The position numbers were made by a program, and so were the translations under genes. The notes beneath the pieces are model-generated. The model ran no database searches and was not told the origin of the DNA. It saw only the letters and a list, made by a program, of their open reading frames with translations. From Isoetes taiwanensis (lineage: Eukaryota > Streptophyta > Lycopodiopsida > Isoetales > Isoetaceae), in NCBI GenBank assembly GCA_021234155.1, contig JAJEKV010000005.1, positions 17,654,089-17,718,088 on the forward strand: a stretch of 64,000 nucleotides of DNA. Reading direction: 5' to 3'. Positions 44,080 to 55,054 of this stretch are shown here, piece by piece; positions within the stretch are counted from its first letter, which is position 1, and each line of letters begins with the position of its first letter.

Positions 44080-46400
44080 AAGAACACTCGGAGGAGAGAA
44101 AAGGAGGCACAGATTCAGGGGGAGGAAAACCAGAAACTTTGTCGAAATCATCCTGTGGGCTGTGAGGAGAGTGATATTTCTAAATGAGATCTTGCCGATA
44201 TTTCAAGGCATCTGAAATGTGTACCCCGATGGAAGGTGACACATCTATCAGAAACCCAGATTGCGCCATGTCTTCAAAAGCACGGTGAGCCTCCGCGGGG
44301 ACATACTGACATTCGATGAGTAGGCAAGCTTGAAGACCAAAAGCACCAGCACAACGTGGCAGCACGCTCCAAGAATTATGTGAGTCCCCAGACGGCATGA
44401 ACGTGGTTCTGCCAACCGCGTTCATTTGAAATGTAGATCCAATTCCAATTGTGATCCAGGGTTTCTCCTTCCTGCCCGATATTTCGGCGCACGAACCGTG
44501 AATCCCACCTAGGATCTGTGAATATATGTGCCGGGGTCCAATCAGCGTGACTAGCCAGAGCCTTGGTCCAAAAAGATGAGCGCCAGTCTGAAGTGAAGAA
44601 CTGAAGGCATGGCGGTGCTCCTAATGACGCATACAGAATGTCACGGAGGAGGCTGCATCATAGGCTGCTGAGCTTGATCGCAAAACTCTTGAAGGAGGTC
44701 GGCATCCAAAAGTTTGACACCAACATTCCCATTCTGAATAGGAAAGAAGAGTGTTGACAGGGAGAGGAATCTATTCAACTGGAATAATCTGACCATCAAG
44801 GTAGGCACGAGGCTATTGAGGCCATAAGTACTGCACGTATATCTGTGCAAATTGAATCCCGATTTTTTTGTGCAAGTTCTTGGGGACTTGCTGCAAAGTT
44901 TCTGCGATCCAAAGGGGTAAATGGTGAGCAAGCTTAGGCATGTACTCCACCTTAAAGGCATTGACCCGTGAGTGATCGTGAACATATTTATTGTCAGGCT
45001 GCAACAACCACTTGGCATTGGGTCACCTTGAAAGGCACGATGTGGACTGTCATCAAAATTATCCTATGTGTCAACCAGATAGAAGTCATGCATAACATAT
45101 GCCATTGGTTGAACAAGGCGAAAAATAAAGAATTCTGGATCTTCACAAGCAATAAGCTAAAATGTAAGAAGAGCACAAAGAAGGCCTTTGTCTTCAATTG
45201 AGAGATCGGGCCAGATGGTGAGTAGATCCTTAGTGGTAAGAGAGCCATGAAGGGTGCCGTTAGGAGAGAACCACTTGAGCATAAAGAGATGTCGTCGAGA
45301 TTGAACATAATCCAAATAGCTCGTGGGTTTTTGGAAAATCATCTTGAATATGGACAACCAAGAAGATGTAGGTCTCGTGCTGATTATGAGCTTCATTAGC
45401 TTACTGAATTGCCTACTGCAACTGATGTTCCATATTATGAATTCTGTTGTCTTTCTCATTGAGACGACGGAGTTGGGCCTGAGAAGATGAAGGGCCATGG
45501 GTGGAGACCTGCAGCTGAAGACTAGCAACCTCAGCGTCATCTACCAGCTTCTGTTTCTAAGCCTCGCTGAGCTGGGTTTGCAAATCAGTGACATGTGTCT
45601 GTACTGCTGCGAGCTGGCCTTCCAAAACAGAAATGCGAATTTCTTTCTGCGTGGTGGCATGCTGTTGACGGGTGTACTCATTCTGCAATCCCGTGTAGAG
45701 AGCCTGAGTGTCCACGAGGAGCTTGTCTTTTTCTTTGATTTGGGCCAGAAGCTCCGTGATAGTAGCTTGAAGTTGAGCCTGTAATTCTTCCATGGCAATA
45801 CATGTCTCTTGTTCTTTAATGAGAGCCTTTCGAGTATCAAGCAAAGCTCCATGTTTATTCTGAAGTTTTCTTCCAAGGTTTGGTTCTGAGCTTGAGTAGC
45901 CTAAAGATCACGCTGCAAAGCTTCCGTTGTATCCATATATTCTTTCACCCCGTTCATGAAATGTTCTTGTGACTCCTGGAGTTTGAGCATGAAACCACCA
46001 ACAATTTGTTCATACTGGTACAGTGCCCGTCGAGTGGGTGAAGGAACAAGGGGCTGAAGAGGCAGAGGTGGTTGTTGAACGATGTGAGTGGAAGTTTGAG
46101 ATTCTTGGTGTGAGATATAGAAGCATCTGCATGAGTGGACTGCGAGGAAGGAACATTGATGACTGGTGTTTGGGGTGGATTTGCGGGTGTGGAGAGGGTT
46201 GGGCGTCAGGACGTGGACGAGAGATCTCTTCTTGAAGTTCCCTGACGAGAGGGATGACGAAGTGGGTGTGACTAAAAGCTTGAGAAGTAGCTTCCAAGTG
46301 TCGAGTGGAGAGATGACTAGGTTCTGGAAGACACTTGATGATGGCCTGGAAGTGAGCACCTATAGCAGACTCAAGGCCAGAGCCAGGAGATTGATGGAGC
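44080..46400 (-). pseudogene. Extra sense ORF of copy C
   Basis: Read on the minus strand, pieces match copy A in order. About 45900-46000: LQESQEHFMNGVKEYMDTTE then ALQRDL (A: MNGVQRALEASDAVHRDL). 45557-45844: a long coiled coil (ELQAQLQATITELLAQIKEK and onward heptads). 44813-45007: VEYMPKLAHHLPL and FAQIYVQYL. 44180-44425: RAFEDM and FLIDVSPSIGVHIS, then the GFPPPESVPPFLSS block before the PPT. Frames change several times. The coiled coil is about 95 residues, suggesting a self-associating protein. Confidence 0.65.
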
Positions 46401-46443
46401 ATGCCTACTTCATGGGTGAAAAATCGCTAGTGGGGTACAACTT

Positions 46444-48310
46444 TTGGCGAAGCGTTTAAGCACTTTAAGTGCTGAAACTCGCGGACGTCGAAGCCCGTCA
46501 CACCCTTCTCCCTCCTTTTCCTCCTCTTGGCGAAAAACTCGGGATCGGTGTTTGATTGTGTTGATGATGGAGGCATGGAGCGGGATGATTTTCCACAAAG
46601 ATCGAGGAGATCAGTGCAATTCGGGGATGAAGCCCCACGAGGAAGAAACTTGGTTGGAAAATAATATCACGGATCGAGATTGGGAATCTGTTTGGACAAA
46701 GAAGATGAACAAGGGAAAGATAAAATGGCACTGTGCAAATGAGCATCTTCAAGAGAAGTTGGAAACACTCTGCCGAAAAATCTACAAGAATTGTCATAAC
46801 AAAGAAGTAAGAAAGCAACTGGCCCTTGCTTTTGCGTTTGAAAATTGCACTAGATCAATAGTTGCACCTAAGGAACACAAAAATGCTGGGCTGCATTTGT
46901 TGTGCAATGCCAAAGATACCACAACAATAGACAAGTAAAAACAGAGGCAGATGTTGTAGCACACGTTAGGAAAACTGAAATGAAGGCAAAGCCAAAGGTG
47001 GCAGCTGGATCAAATGAGATCAGTGCATGTGATGAAAACATAAAACCTTAGAGAATGCAAAGATGGGGAGATTGGAAAAGCAATTTTACTTATCACAAAG
47101 AATCTGGAAGCGAAGTAGGGAAGTGAGTTGAAAGGCAATGAGAAGGCCTCTGAAGTACGAGAAAATGATGTTGGAAGAGGTCGAGAATAGTTTAAGACAA
47201 AGGCCAAAATGATTTGGCTACAAAACAGAGGGAGTTCAAGCTTAATCCAAACCGTGAGTTGGAGGCGAAATTAAAGATTTGGGCGGTATCAGTCGGATAG
47301 AAACTTGGCACGGGAACAAGGTACAAAAAGCAATGAACCCTACATCCGTTAATGAGCGGGTCAAATGTAAAATCAAACTTGAGGAGGAGTTAAAAGTTCT
47401 CGAAGAAGAGCAATCATACGCATTTCTACATAAACAATTTGTGGAAGCTGAAAATGGATACTCCCCGCAACATTTAGCATCTCTACTATTATAATGAGAT
47501 AAGTTGTTAGTGCAAGATCCATTTTATACATGTGCGGCATGTGGTGCGGAATTCACTAAAGCTTACGGGTTAAGTTTAGCAATCGAATTTGCCAACATGA
47601 GTATCATATAGCTTGTTGTTCATTGTTGAGAGGAGGACAATGTATTCATGGTTGCCCTGGAAAGGTGCCAGAGGGTGTATTTGACGAGCTAGGTTTTGGC
47701 CATCTTGCAGGTGCTTCAAATAATACACCAAAAAAGGATGTGTTAATCCGTCTTGCAATTGAGGTCTCACCCTACAGGGTTCAAAGAAGGACATTGGCTT
47801 CATTTGAAGATGCACAACGCCTGCAAAGTCCTATAGGAGTACAGTCAATTGTGACTGATTTGAATGTAACAGCAGAACCACCACCACCAGTCCAAGAAGT
47901 TGTCTAAGAAGCTATAGAAGAAGTTGTAAACACAGCACCACCAGTTGTGGAAAAAACAACAGACCCGAGTGTACACACTGAAGCACTTAAGGAAGTTGAG
48001 GGAGTAATTCCATTGGATGAGGGCAACTTGGGTGAATTTTTGTCAAAAGGAAAGGGCAGAAGAACAAAGAGGGGTAAACTGGAGGATAGCAAAGAAGTTG
48101 TTCAGGTTACAAGAAAGAGAACAAGAAGCAGCACTGTGAAAGATGCAGGAAGCAGTCTCAATCATGACACCACATCTATCAAAGTGTTTTTAAGAAAATG
48201 CGAAATCGAGGCCCTCAAGTTTCAGGTGAGCCTGATCTTCAACAAGTGATTGATGCCCTTACAAAACTTGGAAAGTCAGTGTGGGAAGTGCTGGCCAAGG
48301 CCACAACTTA
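46444..48310 (+). pseudogene. Decayed gene remnant with RING-H2-like cysteines
   Basis: Open pieces: 46444-46938 (ETWLENNITDRDWESVW, WHCANEHLQEKLETLCRK), about 47150-47495 (Lys/Glu-rich) and 47560-48249. Near 47525 is YTCAACGAEFTKAYG, and after a frame change RICQHEYHIACCSLLRGG followed by QCIHGC. The C-x-H-x2-H-x2-C order resembles a RING-H2 or PHD finger. The last piece ends in a basic KGKGRRTKRGK and RKRTRSS, nuclear-localisation-like. Stops separate the pieces. I cannot assign a family; it may be one gene with the FCP1-like part downstream or a mobile-element gene. Confidence 0.35.
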
Positions 48311-48484
48311 GTGTTGCTTACAACATTGAATATTATTGATTTTCTTTTGTTGCACTCAATTTGTAGGATTACCCGGTTGATTACGTTAGGGTCGGAGAAT
48401 CCTGGCTGTTCATACGAGAAAGGTTTCCACATTCAACCCATTTTTTAGTTTCATCTTCATCTATTTATTCATGTAGTAATTCTG

Positions 48485-49250
48485 TTGTGTAGGTATTCGG
48501 GATGTTCGAGCGTACTAAATATTGATCCGCAACAAAAAGATAAACTCATTGTCTTGGATTTAAATGGTGTGTTGGTAAAACTTTTGGTGCAAATGAACAC
48601 ATACGCTTGGAATCGGGGATTGACAATGACATACACTAGCGAAAAGAAAGTGATATTGGACCCGAGCGGTGTTCTTCACGAAGACTTTGTTACGGAAGTG
48701 TTGTGTTGGTATATGGTCATCAATGCAACTCTCTAATGTGGAAGATGTCTTTGCAAGTACTATGTCCGTTTGAGGGGCAGATTTCTATTTGTATGGGGAC
48801 ATGAAAAAAAATGTGAAGACCGGTTTTTCCCCACCACGACAAACACAGTTTGTCGGTCATGATGAAGCCACTTGGGAAAATATGAGTCATACCCAAGATT
48901 CAAAGGTAAGACTTTGCTTCTTGATGATTCATTATACAAGATTTACCTTAGCGACCCACGAAACTTACGCTAGTACCGCATTCAAGATGGATATCCGTGA
49001 TGAAGTGCTAACGATTACTCACCCCAAAGATAGAAGGAATATTGCAGGCCGGCTGAGGAAAAAATGAAGTTACTGGTGAAGAACACACAATTGCATGCCA
49101 CTGGCCTATGACCGGATAGAAAGATTATGAAGTTATGCTTGGAAAGACTTTACGAAAACAATTGCGGTTATTGCACCCTTGTGAATGAGGAATTGAACAA
49201 GGTTTATGGTGATGAAGATTGTTATCCTCCATTCTTTGTGATTAAGCTTT
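48485..49250 (+). pseudogene. FCP1-like (NLI-interacting factor type) phosphatase remnant
   Basis: QKDKLIVLDLNGVLV at about 48530 is the HAD motif I of the plant FCP1-like subfamily (LDLNGxLV). Further on, VCRYGDMKK-like and LLDDSLYKIYLSDPRN at about 48920 (frame-shifted) match the motif with two Asp residues and the following Tyr-Lys of this family. The middle, with motif II and most of the insert domain, is lost or scrambled, and frames change at least three times. Intact members dephosphorylate RNA polymerase II tails or related targets. Confidence 0.5.
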
Positions 49251-50085
49251 GAGACATTTATGATTATTGGCACGATTGTCATTTGTTTTAGGCCAAGGAA
49301 TCCTACACTTTTCATGTACCATCTTTATCTTATATTAATTTAAGAATGTTTTTGCTATATAGTTTATATAGTTCAATGCAGACTTATGTATAAGTTTTTG
49401 CTATATTGTTTATATCTAGTTCAATGCTGACTGCAAGGGGTGCTTAAAACTTATCAAGTGCTTAAAAAAATTGCTTGCAAGTGCTAGTCTGGTGCAGTCT
49501 TAATGTCGAATCTTTTTTACTTTATCATGCAGTGGCCATTTACTAAGTATGTAGTTGCTTAATGCTAGAAAGCCATTGCAGAAGTGTTAACGTCATCAAG
49601 TGCTTACTGTCATGCACTTAAGGTGCAGTGCTTACTGTTATGCTATATAACTGTTTAAAGCTAGATGTTCATTGCATAAGTGCTCGTGTTAACTAGTGCT
49701 TACTCACAAGCACTGCTGAAACTAATTAAAGTGCTTAGTGTTTGAGCTAGAGCAACCTTTGTTACATTCAAGCGAAATTTGAATGGATCACAAACAAGAA
49801 TTCAATGTTTTGTCACCTGCATAGATAATAGAAGTAAGAACATCAAATGAATTCATTCTTTACATAATGGAAAAAACAAAATGTGAGACAAAACAAAGAA
49901 CAAAGTAGATGACAACAAAGTAAGTGAGACAATCAAAGAACAAAGTAGATGAGACAAAAAACTTCATATATTTGATAGACAAAAAGGACATTTGATAGAG
50001 AAAAAAAATGGAAAACAAAGAACAAAGTAGATGAGACAAAAAACTTCATATACATACAAAATATTTTATAAAAAAGGCCATAAGG
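49251..50085. other. Interval rich in AGTGCTTA
   Basis: No gene. The octamer AGTGCTTA or its complement appears about eight times between 49435 and 49745. A 45 bp near-duplication (TTTTTGCTATAT, AGTTCAATGC) lies at 49348-49440. From 49860 on, GAACAAAGTAGATGA(G/C)A repeats three times. Confidence 0.6.
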
Positions 50086-50089
50086 CCAG

Positions 50090-50420
50090 TGCTTAAGGGG
50101 CTTTTAGGCTTCCGGGCTTTTCGGTCGGGGGGCTTCGGGGCTTTTCGAGGGTTCGGGGCTTTTCGGGGGCTTTCGGGGTTTTGAGGGGGCTTTTCGAGAG
50201 GCTTTTGGGGTTGGTTGGGCTCACTCCAAGCGTTCTCCTCAATTCCCTCCTCCTTTGCCTTTTTGGTGGTGCGGTCTTCGTAGCTCTCTAAAAAATCATC
50301 TGTTTTTCCTCCTCCGAATCAGGCTCTTCCTCTTCCTCTTCCTCTTCATCCTCCTCCTCTTCCTCTTCAGAATTCTCCACTTCCTGCTCCACTTCCTGCT
50401 CCACTTCTGTAAACAAAGAA
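50090..50420 (-). pseudogene. Pro/Lys-rich and acidic reading frames over a G-rich tract
   Basis: On the plus strand 50095-50215 is a run of GGGGCTTTTCGG-like units. Read on the minus strand in one frame it gives KTDDFLESYEDRTTKKAKEE, then repeats of the type RKAPNPRKAPKPP ending KSP, open to a stop near 50035. Just upstream an acidic Glu-rich run (50330-50405) is in a different frame. A low-complexity protein end is possible; a shift separates the two parts. Confidence 0.35.
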
Positions 50421-51185
50421 AGCATTTAGTTAAAACAAAAGAAAAACAAAACAAAAAAAAATGCAGAACAAAAGAATACCAAGTTACCTTCTTCTTCCTC
50501 CACGGTCCTCGGTGTCAGATTGCTTCTTACGGAAGAACGGCTCAAAAGAAATCTGGCTCTGTATTGCGGGCGGCGTCCACATCCTCGGGCACACTTAAGC
50601 ACATCTTGGGGTGCTTTATTTCCGGCGCATCTTTGAACTAGCGAGAGGCCATGGTGCCGGAAATAGACAGAATGAAGAGGACTAGGGCGTAAGAAGAGGA
50701 TTTGGGCGTAAGAAGCCAGCTTAAGGCGGAAGCGTGAGCTTGTAAGAAGAACTTAAATCCTATGATTAGGCACCTAGTGCTTAAATCCTATGCTTAGGCG
50801 TCGTCGATTAATACGGCCTTGAAACAATTAATTAAATGTCGGGCTTAAATATTTATTATGACCATTGGTATTGACACATGTCACATCGAGGAAATGCCTT
50901 GACACTATATTTTTGCCAAGAATGTTGGGATAGTGATGGTACCAAAATAAATAATTGAATGTTATTCCAATGTCACAAATGTACATTCTTAAACAACAAT
51001 TCAATCTTCATTTTAAATGCGTGTCCATGCACACCACCCTTGTGCATCCTCACTATTATTAATATATATACAAATGTGTGCTTATGTGCTTAGGTCTTTG
51101 GAACAACAAATCACTTGCAAAGAATTAAATCAATTTGGTTAAGTGCCAAAAATTACAATGCTATTGGGAGATCGGCCATAATTTT
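50421..51185. other. Interval without recognisable gene
   Basis: Minus strand near 50600-50655 reads MASR, a stop, then FKDAPEIKHPKMCLSVPEDV, possibly an old exon, but no family is evident. The rest is A/T-rich. Confidence 0.4.
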
Positions 51186-51979
51186 TCATGGGTCTCTGTG
51201 AAATTTTGTACATGTCGTGCCTTCTATTTTGTCCATATCAATTTTAGGATATCTTACCACGTGGCTGTGCACGGAGGCTTCGGGTTGTTTAGTGAGCAAC
51301 ATGTACTTGAAATTACCCAAGAATTGATAATACTGTCCACTTAAGATAACCTCATGCACTCCAAATTTTTGCCCCCATCCATCTTTGTATGAATCTTCAA
51401 GTGTGCATTTGGGTTCTGTGCACTTGAGGATGTAGAAGTCCACACCCTCTGAATTGTCTACCTCAGCATTCAGTGCAAAATTGTCACCTACCTCTATCAA
51501 ATTACTGATCCATTCATTGGCTTGTTCAAGAGTCTCCTTTTTCTTCTCAACTCCTGGTTTTAAGTCAGTTACCTCCCACTTTCCAAATCTACATGTATTG
51601 ATGCAGGAGTCCCAATTCTGATCCATGCAAAACAAGCAGAAACATGACAGGCATCTATGAGCAAGCCTGTTTGGTCTACTCCTGCTGACAGGTCTGATAC
51701 AGTGAATCTTCTTTGTGCCTTTAAGTGTTTCAATTTCATATTCTTGCATGTTTGCCACAACAACAGGTTCAATTTCCCAAAAATATCTTTTGATCTCATC
51801 TGTTTCATCAACTGGTAGACTGCTGAAATATGTACACAGAAATTTTACAATATCTTTAGCATGCCTCAGTTGCACACTATTGGGTTTGAGTTGTTCCTTA
51901 CTTAGCAGCCTTTTGATAATAGCACCTGCACCATCATGTTCACCTTTACCATGAGCAGTGGCAAAGTAGTTCCACACTA
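51186..51979 (-). pseudogene. T2: C-terminal third of the T1-type transposase (263 aa open)
   Basis: The open frame starts at NYFATAHGKGEHDGAGA, the third conserved block of the family whose first two (IDFAENY and WSDGC) are in T1. It continues VKFLCTYFSSLPVDETDEI, then a Cys-rich segment CLSCFCLFCMDQNWDSC and a C-terminal domain with GVHEVILSGQYYQFLG, YMLLTKQPEASVHSHVVRYP. The frame is uninterrupted over 260 codons, unlike T1. The initial Met codon of the open frame is a non-ATG triplet, so this is a 5'-truncated coding segment. The upstream neighbour is a gypsy integrase tail, not transposase. Confidence 0.65.
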
Positions 51980-51984
51980 TTTGA

Positions 51985-52310
51985 TTAGGTGCTCTTGCAT
52001 GTCATCCTCCTTGTAATTGCCGAAACCACCTTCTCAGGTTCAAGATGGAGGGATTGGAGTACCTTCTCAGGTTCAAGAGGGAGTTCCCGATCCTTGAGTT
52101 CAAGAAGATGGTGATCCTGTAAAACAGTTAGGAGCATAGCACTTAAGCAAGCGCACATGGAAGACTCTATGGATAAGTGTGGAGGGAGGTCTAGCTCGTA
52201 AGCAAAGTTTGCCACTTTCCAATTATCTTGAACGGACCTGCCCATTTTAACTTCTTTGTTGTTCCAATTTTGAATTTGCCTTTCTTGACTGTAATCTTAA
52301 ACTCAAAATA
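51985..52310 (-). pseudogene. Gypsy integrase C-terminal fragment
   Basis: Minus strand reads KFKIGTTKKLKWAGPFKI, then VANFAYELDLPPHLSIES and later LEPEKV repeated in tandem. This is the usual gypsy order KL-x-GP(F/Y)-x-I, AY-x-L-x-LP-x-HL. Only about 100 residues remain, and the rest of pol is missing. It abuts T2, so a rearrangement joined the two. Confidence 0.75.
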
Positions 52311-55054
52311 TAAATATCATTCAAAAAATTCCTACATTTAACGTTCAACTATTCAAGTATCATCTTTCTCAAAATTTGTCCATGTGACGCTTATCTGCAT
52401 AGGTCATGCCAGAGAGATCACATGTAATCCAAGCGTGAATCTATTGATAATAATATAACTCAAAGAAGGAATATTACCAAAGCCAATGAATTCCATTCTA
52501 TAGCAACCATAGATAACAAGGTGTCTTTCAATCCTAACTATTGTAGTGTCCACTAATTCTCTTTTTTATGAAAAAATTCAATAGCATAGGCGCATACCCA
52601 ATTCCATTCTTTATTCTAGAGAACCTAAGGCTATAGACTTCTATGATTATATCCCCAATACAAATCCATCTTAAGATCACACCCCATTAGGCAGTACCTT
52701 TAAAAGGTTTCTAACAATTGAGCCAAGCCAAGATAATCAATTTTAGAGATGGTTCAAATACTTACAAGGAATGTATGGTGCCCCAAAAATGAGTGCTTGT
52801 GGTTAGCCTGGAGAAAGCCGTGGGGAGTCATCGGTGAGACTGCGTTTGTTTACAAAGTCTCATTCTTTTCCTGCAATTTAAGACATGATTCACATCTATC
52901 GATGACAAGTTTCCTACATGGATATTTTCTTCTGATCTAAAAGGCACAAGCTGAAAGTGTCGCAATTGCATGTAAACACGGCATATAAGATCTTGAAAGG
53001 CATATAATTAGCATGAAGCTATACAAACTAATCAAGCATTTGAAGCACCAACGATGTCACATAATCTGGAAGCCTTTAGAATCACTATCTGAATCATAAT
53101 ATCATATCATATGTGACAAGTTCACTAGCTGTGTAACAAACAATTCCCATTGGCAAAGTTTAAAAAAAAACAAAGATGATCAAACATATCACATTTAAAT
53201 GCAAGATGAGGTCTGCCTGGAACGTAGCAGTTGTTCCTTTCAACAAAATGATATGTACTGCACCTAAAAAGCAGGAGGCTTATATGTAACTGCACTCAGA
53301 AAGCAAGCAGGAGGCATCAGATAATAAGTACTGTTGAGGCCAGCAGAATCACAGTGCCATGTAAGCTACCATCAAAAGAAATCCTTATGAACAAAGGAAT
53401 CAAACCCATATATCAAGAAGAAAATGGAAAAAGCATGGGTGAAAACATTGAATGGGTACTCCATGTAAAAGAAAGGCAGGGAACGATAGTATCAATGATT
53501 CTGTCCGGTTTGATTGCACAAATTTTGGAATCAATAAATGATTCAAACAATTCTTTTTGGTTTAATACTGAGCACCAAAGATCATAAAACACAGTAAAGA
53601 GACTCGTATTTCATTCAAATCCATCTGATCAAAGTACAGTAGTAATCTAGATATCTTAGCAATTGGAAGTCTGAGAACTAGATCCCCAATATAAAGATAA
53701 AATTACCAGCACTGTATAGGATTTGTATCTGATTTATTTATGAAATTCTAACATAAATAAAGGAAACGGCCTAAAGAATTCTGTTAAGTATACCCCTTCT
53801 TACTGTTACGGTTTGTGCCAACCACTTTGTACAAAGACAGCTGTTATCATTTAAAATGACTCATTATTCACCTGATAAATTCGAGGCAGCGTTAACTTCA
53901 CTCACTCATTCCCATAGCAAAAGGAGCATGGAAGAAAGGAAGCTAGGTTAACTCTACTTGCTGTAAGCTAAGGGTAGAAGAATAGACACGGCGTTATTTA
54001 GAAGAATAGCCACAACTACAACAGCCAATTTTGCCATGACAAAATACGGTATTCCTGCAACAGCCAAACAATTCAATATACTTATGCTAAATAATCAGAT
54101 TTTCTTTATCTTAAATGCCTAGAATTCAGATTTTAAATGCCTAAGACTTTCTTCATCCCTTCTGCAAATAAGCAACAATGGCAAAGAATTAAACTCTAAC
54201 CTCAAGGCCAATTCTTCAGGCGATTCAAATCATTCTGACATTCATCCGTTCATCCCCAGCGCTACCTAATCATTCCGGCATGGCATTCAGCTCCGGCATT
54301 AAAGGGGATAAACACCCCTGCTCGTCCATTACCTCAGATAAACGGGCTCGCCCATCTGGGCTCGCCTGTTTATCTGAGGTAATGGGCTTTCAGGGGTGTT
54401 TATCCCCTTCTTAACAGTTGGTTAACTGGCTGTGAAGAAAGGGGTACCTACGTCCTTAAAAAAACGGGGTACCCAAAAGTGGCCTCCGCATTAAAGTGGG
54501 GAGCCTCCGCCCCCATTGTAACCTTAAGAATTGGTACAAAAGGGGCCGGCGGGGCCTAAAGAAATAGCATGGCCGTGCCTAATAAAGCTGACAGTTGCCA
54601 CTTCCAACTTCACTGAGTACCTGGAAATGAGGGACTATAATGTTGAAGTTCAGAGTAGAGGAAGAATTGAAGCCATGCTACCTGGTATTACCATTCCCAT
54701 TTGCTACAAACTTCCATTACCAACATAGCCCATCATCATTGTTCTTTGCACTGTGACTCCATACTGAACATATGCTGAAGATAATCTGACAAAGCACATC
54801 CATAACAACATGCTTACAGCTATTTAATATGAAGGTACACGTATCAAATGACGTTGGACCCATAGCATGTTTGGACCCATCCTTACTGCAATTGAGTATA
54901 AAAAAATAATTCCTTCATTTGTCAGTTTCAATAAGACTATTCAAAGAATAATTTGAGTAGCACCAATGTTCTTGTGTTTTCAACTTCGCTAGCAATACCA
55001 AAGCTGGACTTCAAATAAAATGGCATTATAAGAAGAATTCAAACCCCGTGGTGA
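52311..55054. other. Gene-free interval downstream of TyrRS
   Basis: No coding signal was found. It contains the long inverted repeat at 54302-54409 and near it small duplicated motifs (GGGGTACC at 54441 and 54467; GCCTCCGC at 54482 and 54504). Confidence 0.55.
54302..54409. repeat. Long inverted repeat, about 50 bp arms
   Basis: The left arm begins AAGGGGATAAACACCCCTG and contains CCATTACCTCAGATAAAC. The right arm is its reverse complement with about seven mismatches. A loop of about eight bases (CCATCTGG) separates them. A transcript would fold into one long hairpin. Confidence 0.92.

Larger units (their letters stand above)
43486..46400 (-). mobile_element. Ty3/gypsy copy C, 3' part only
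   Basis: On the minus strand this holds most of the extra sense ORF, a PPT and a complete 3' LTR, matching copy A from about 4000 to 6802. Integrase and everything upstream are missing; the sequence changes at about 46400. The LTR sits in a FabG-like exon fragment. Confidence 0.85.

Noticed and set aside
50255-50641. Plus-strand Leu/Phe-rich ORF looking like a membrane protein
   Set aside because: It reads the antisense of a Glu-rich and poly-purine stretch; composition explains it.
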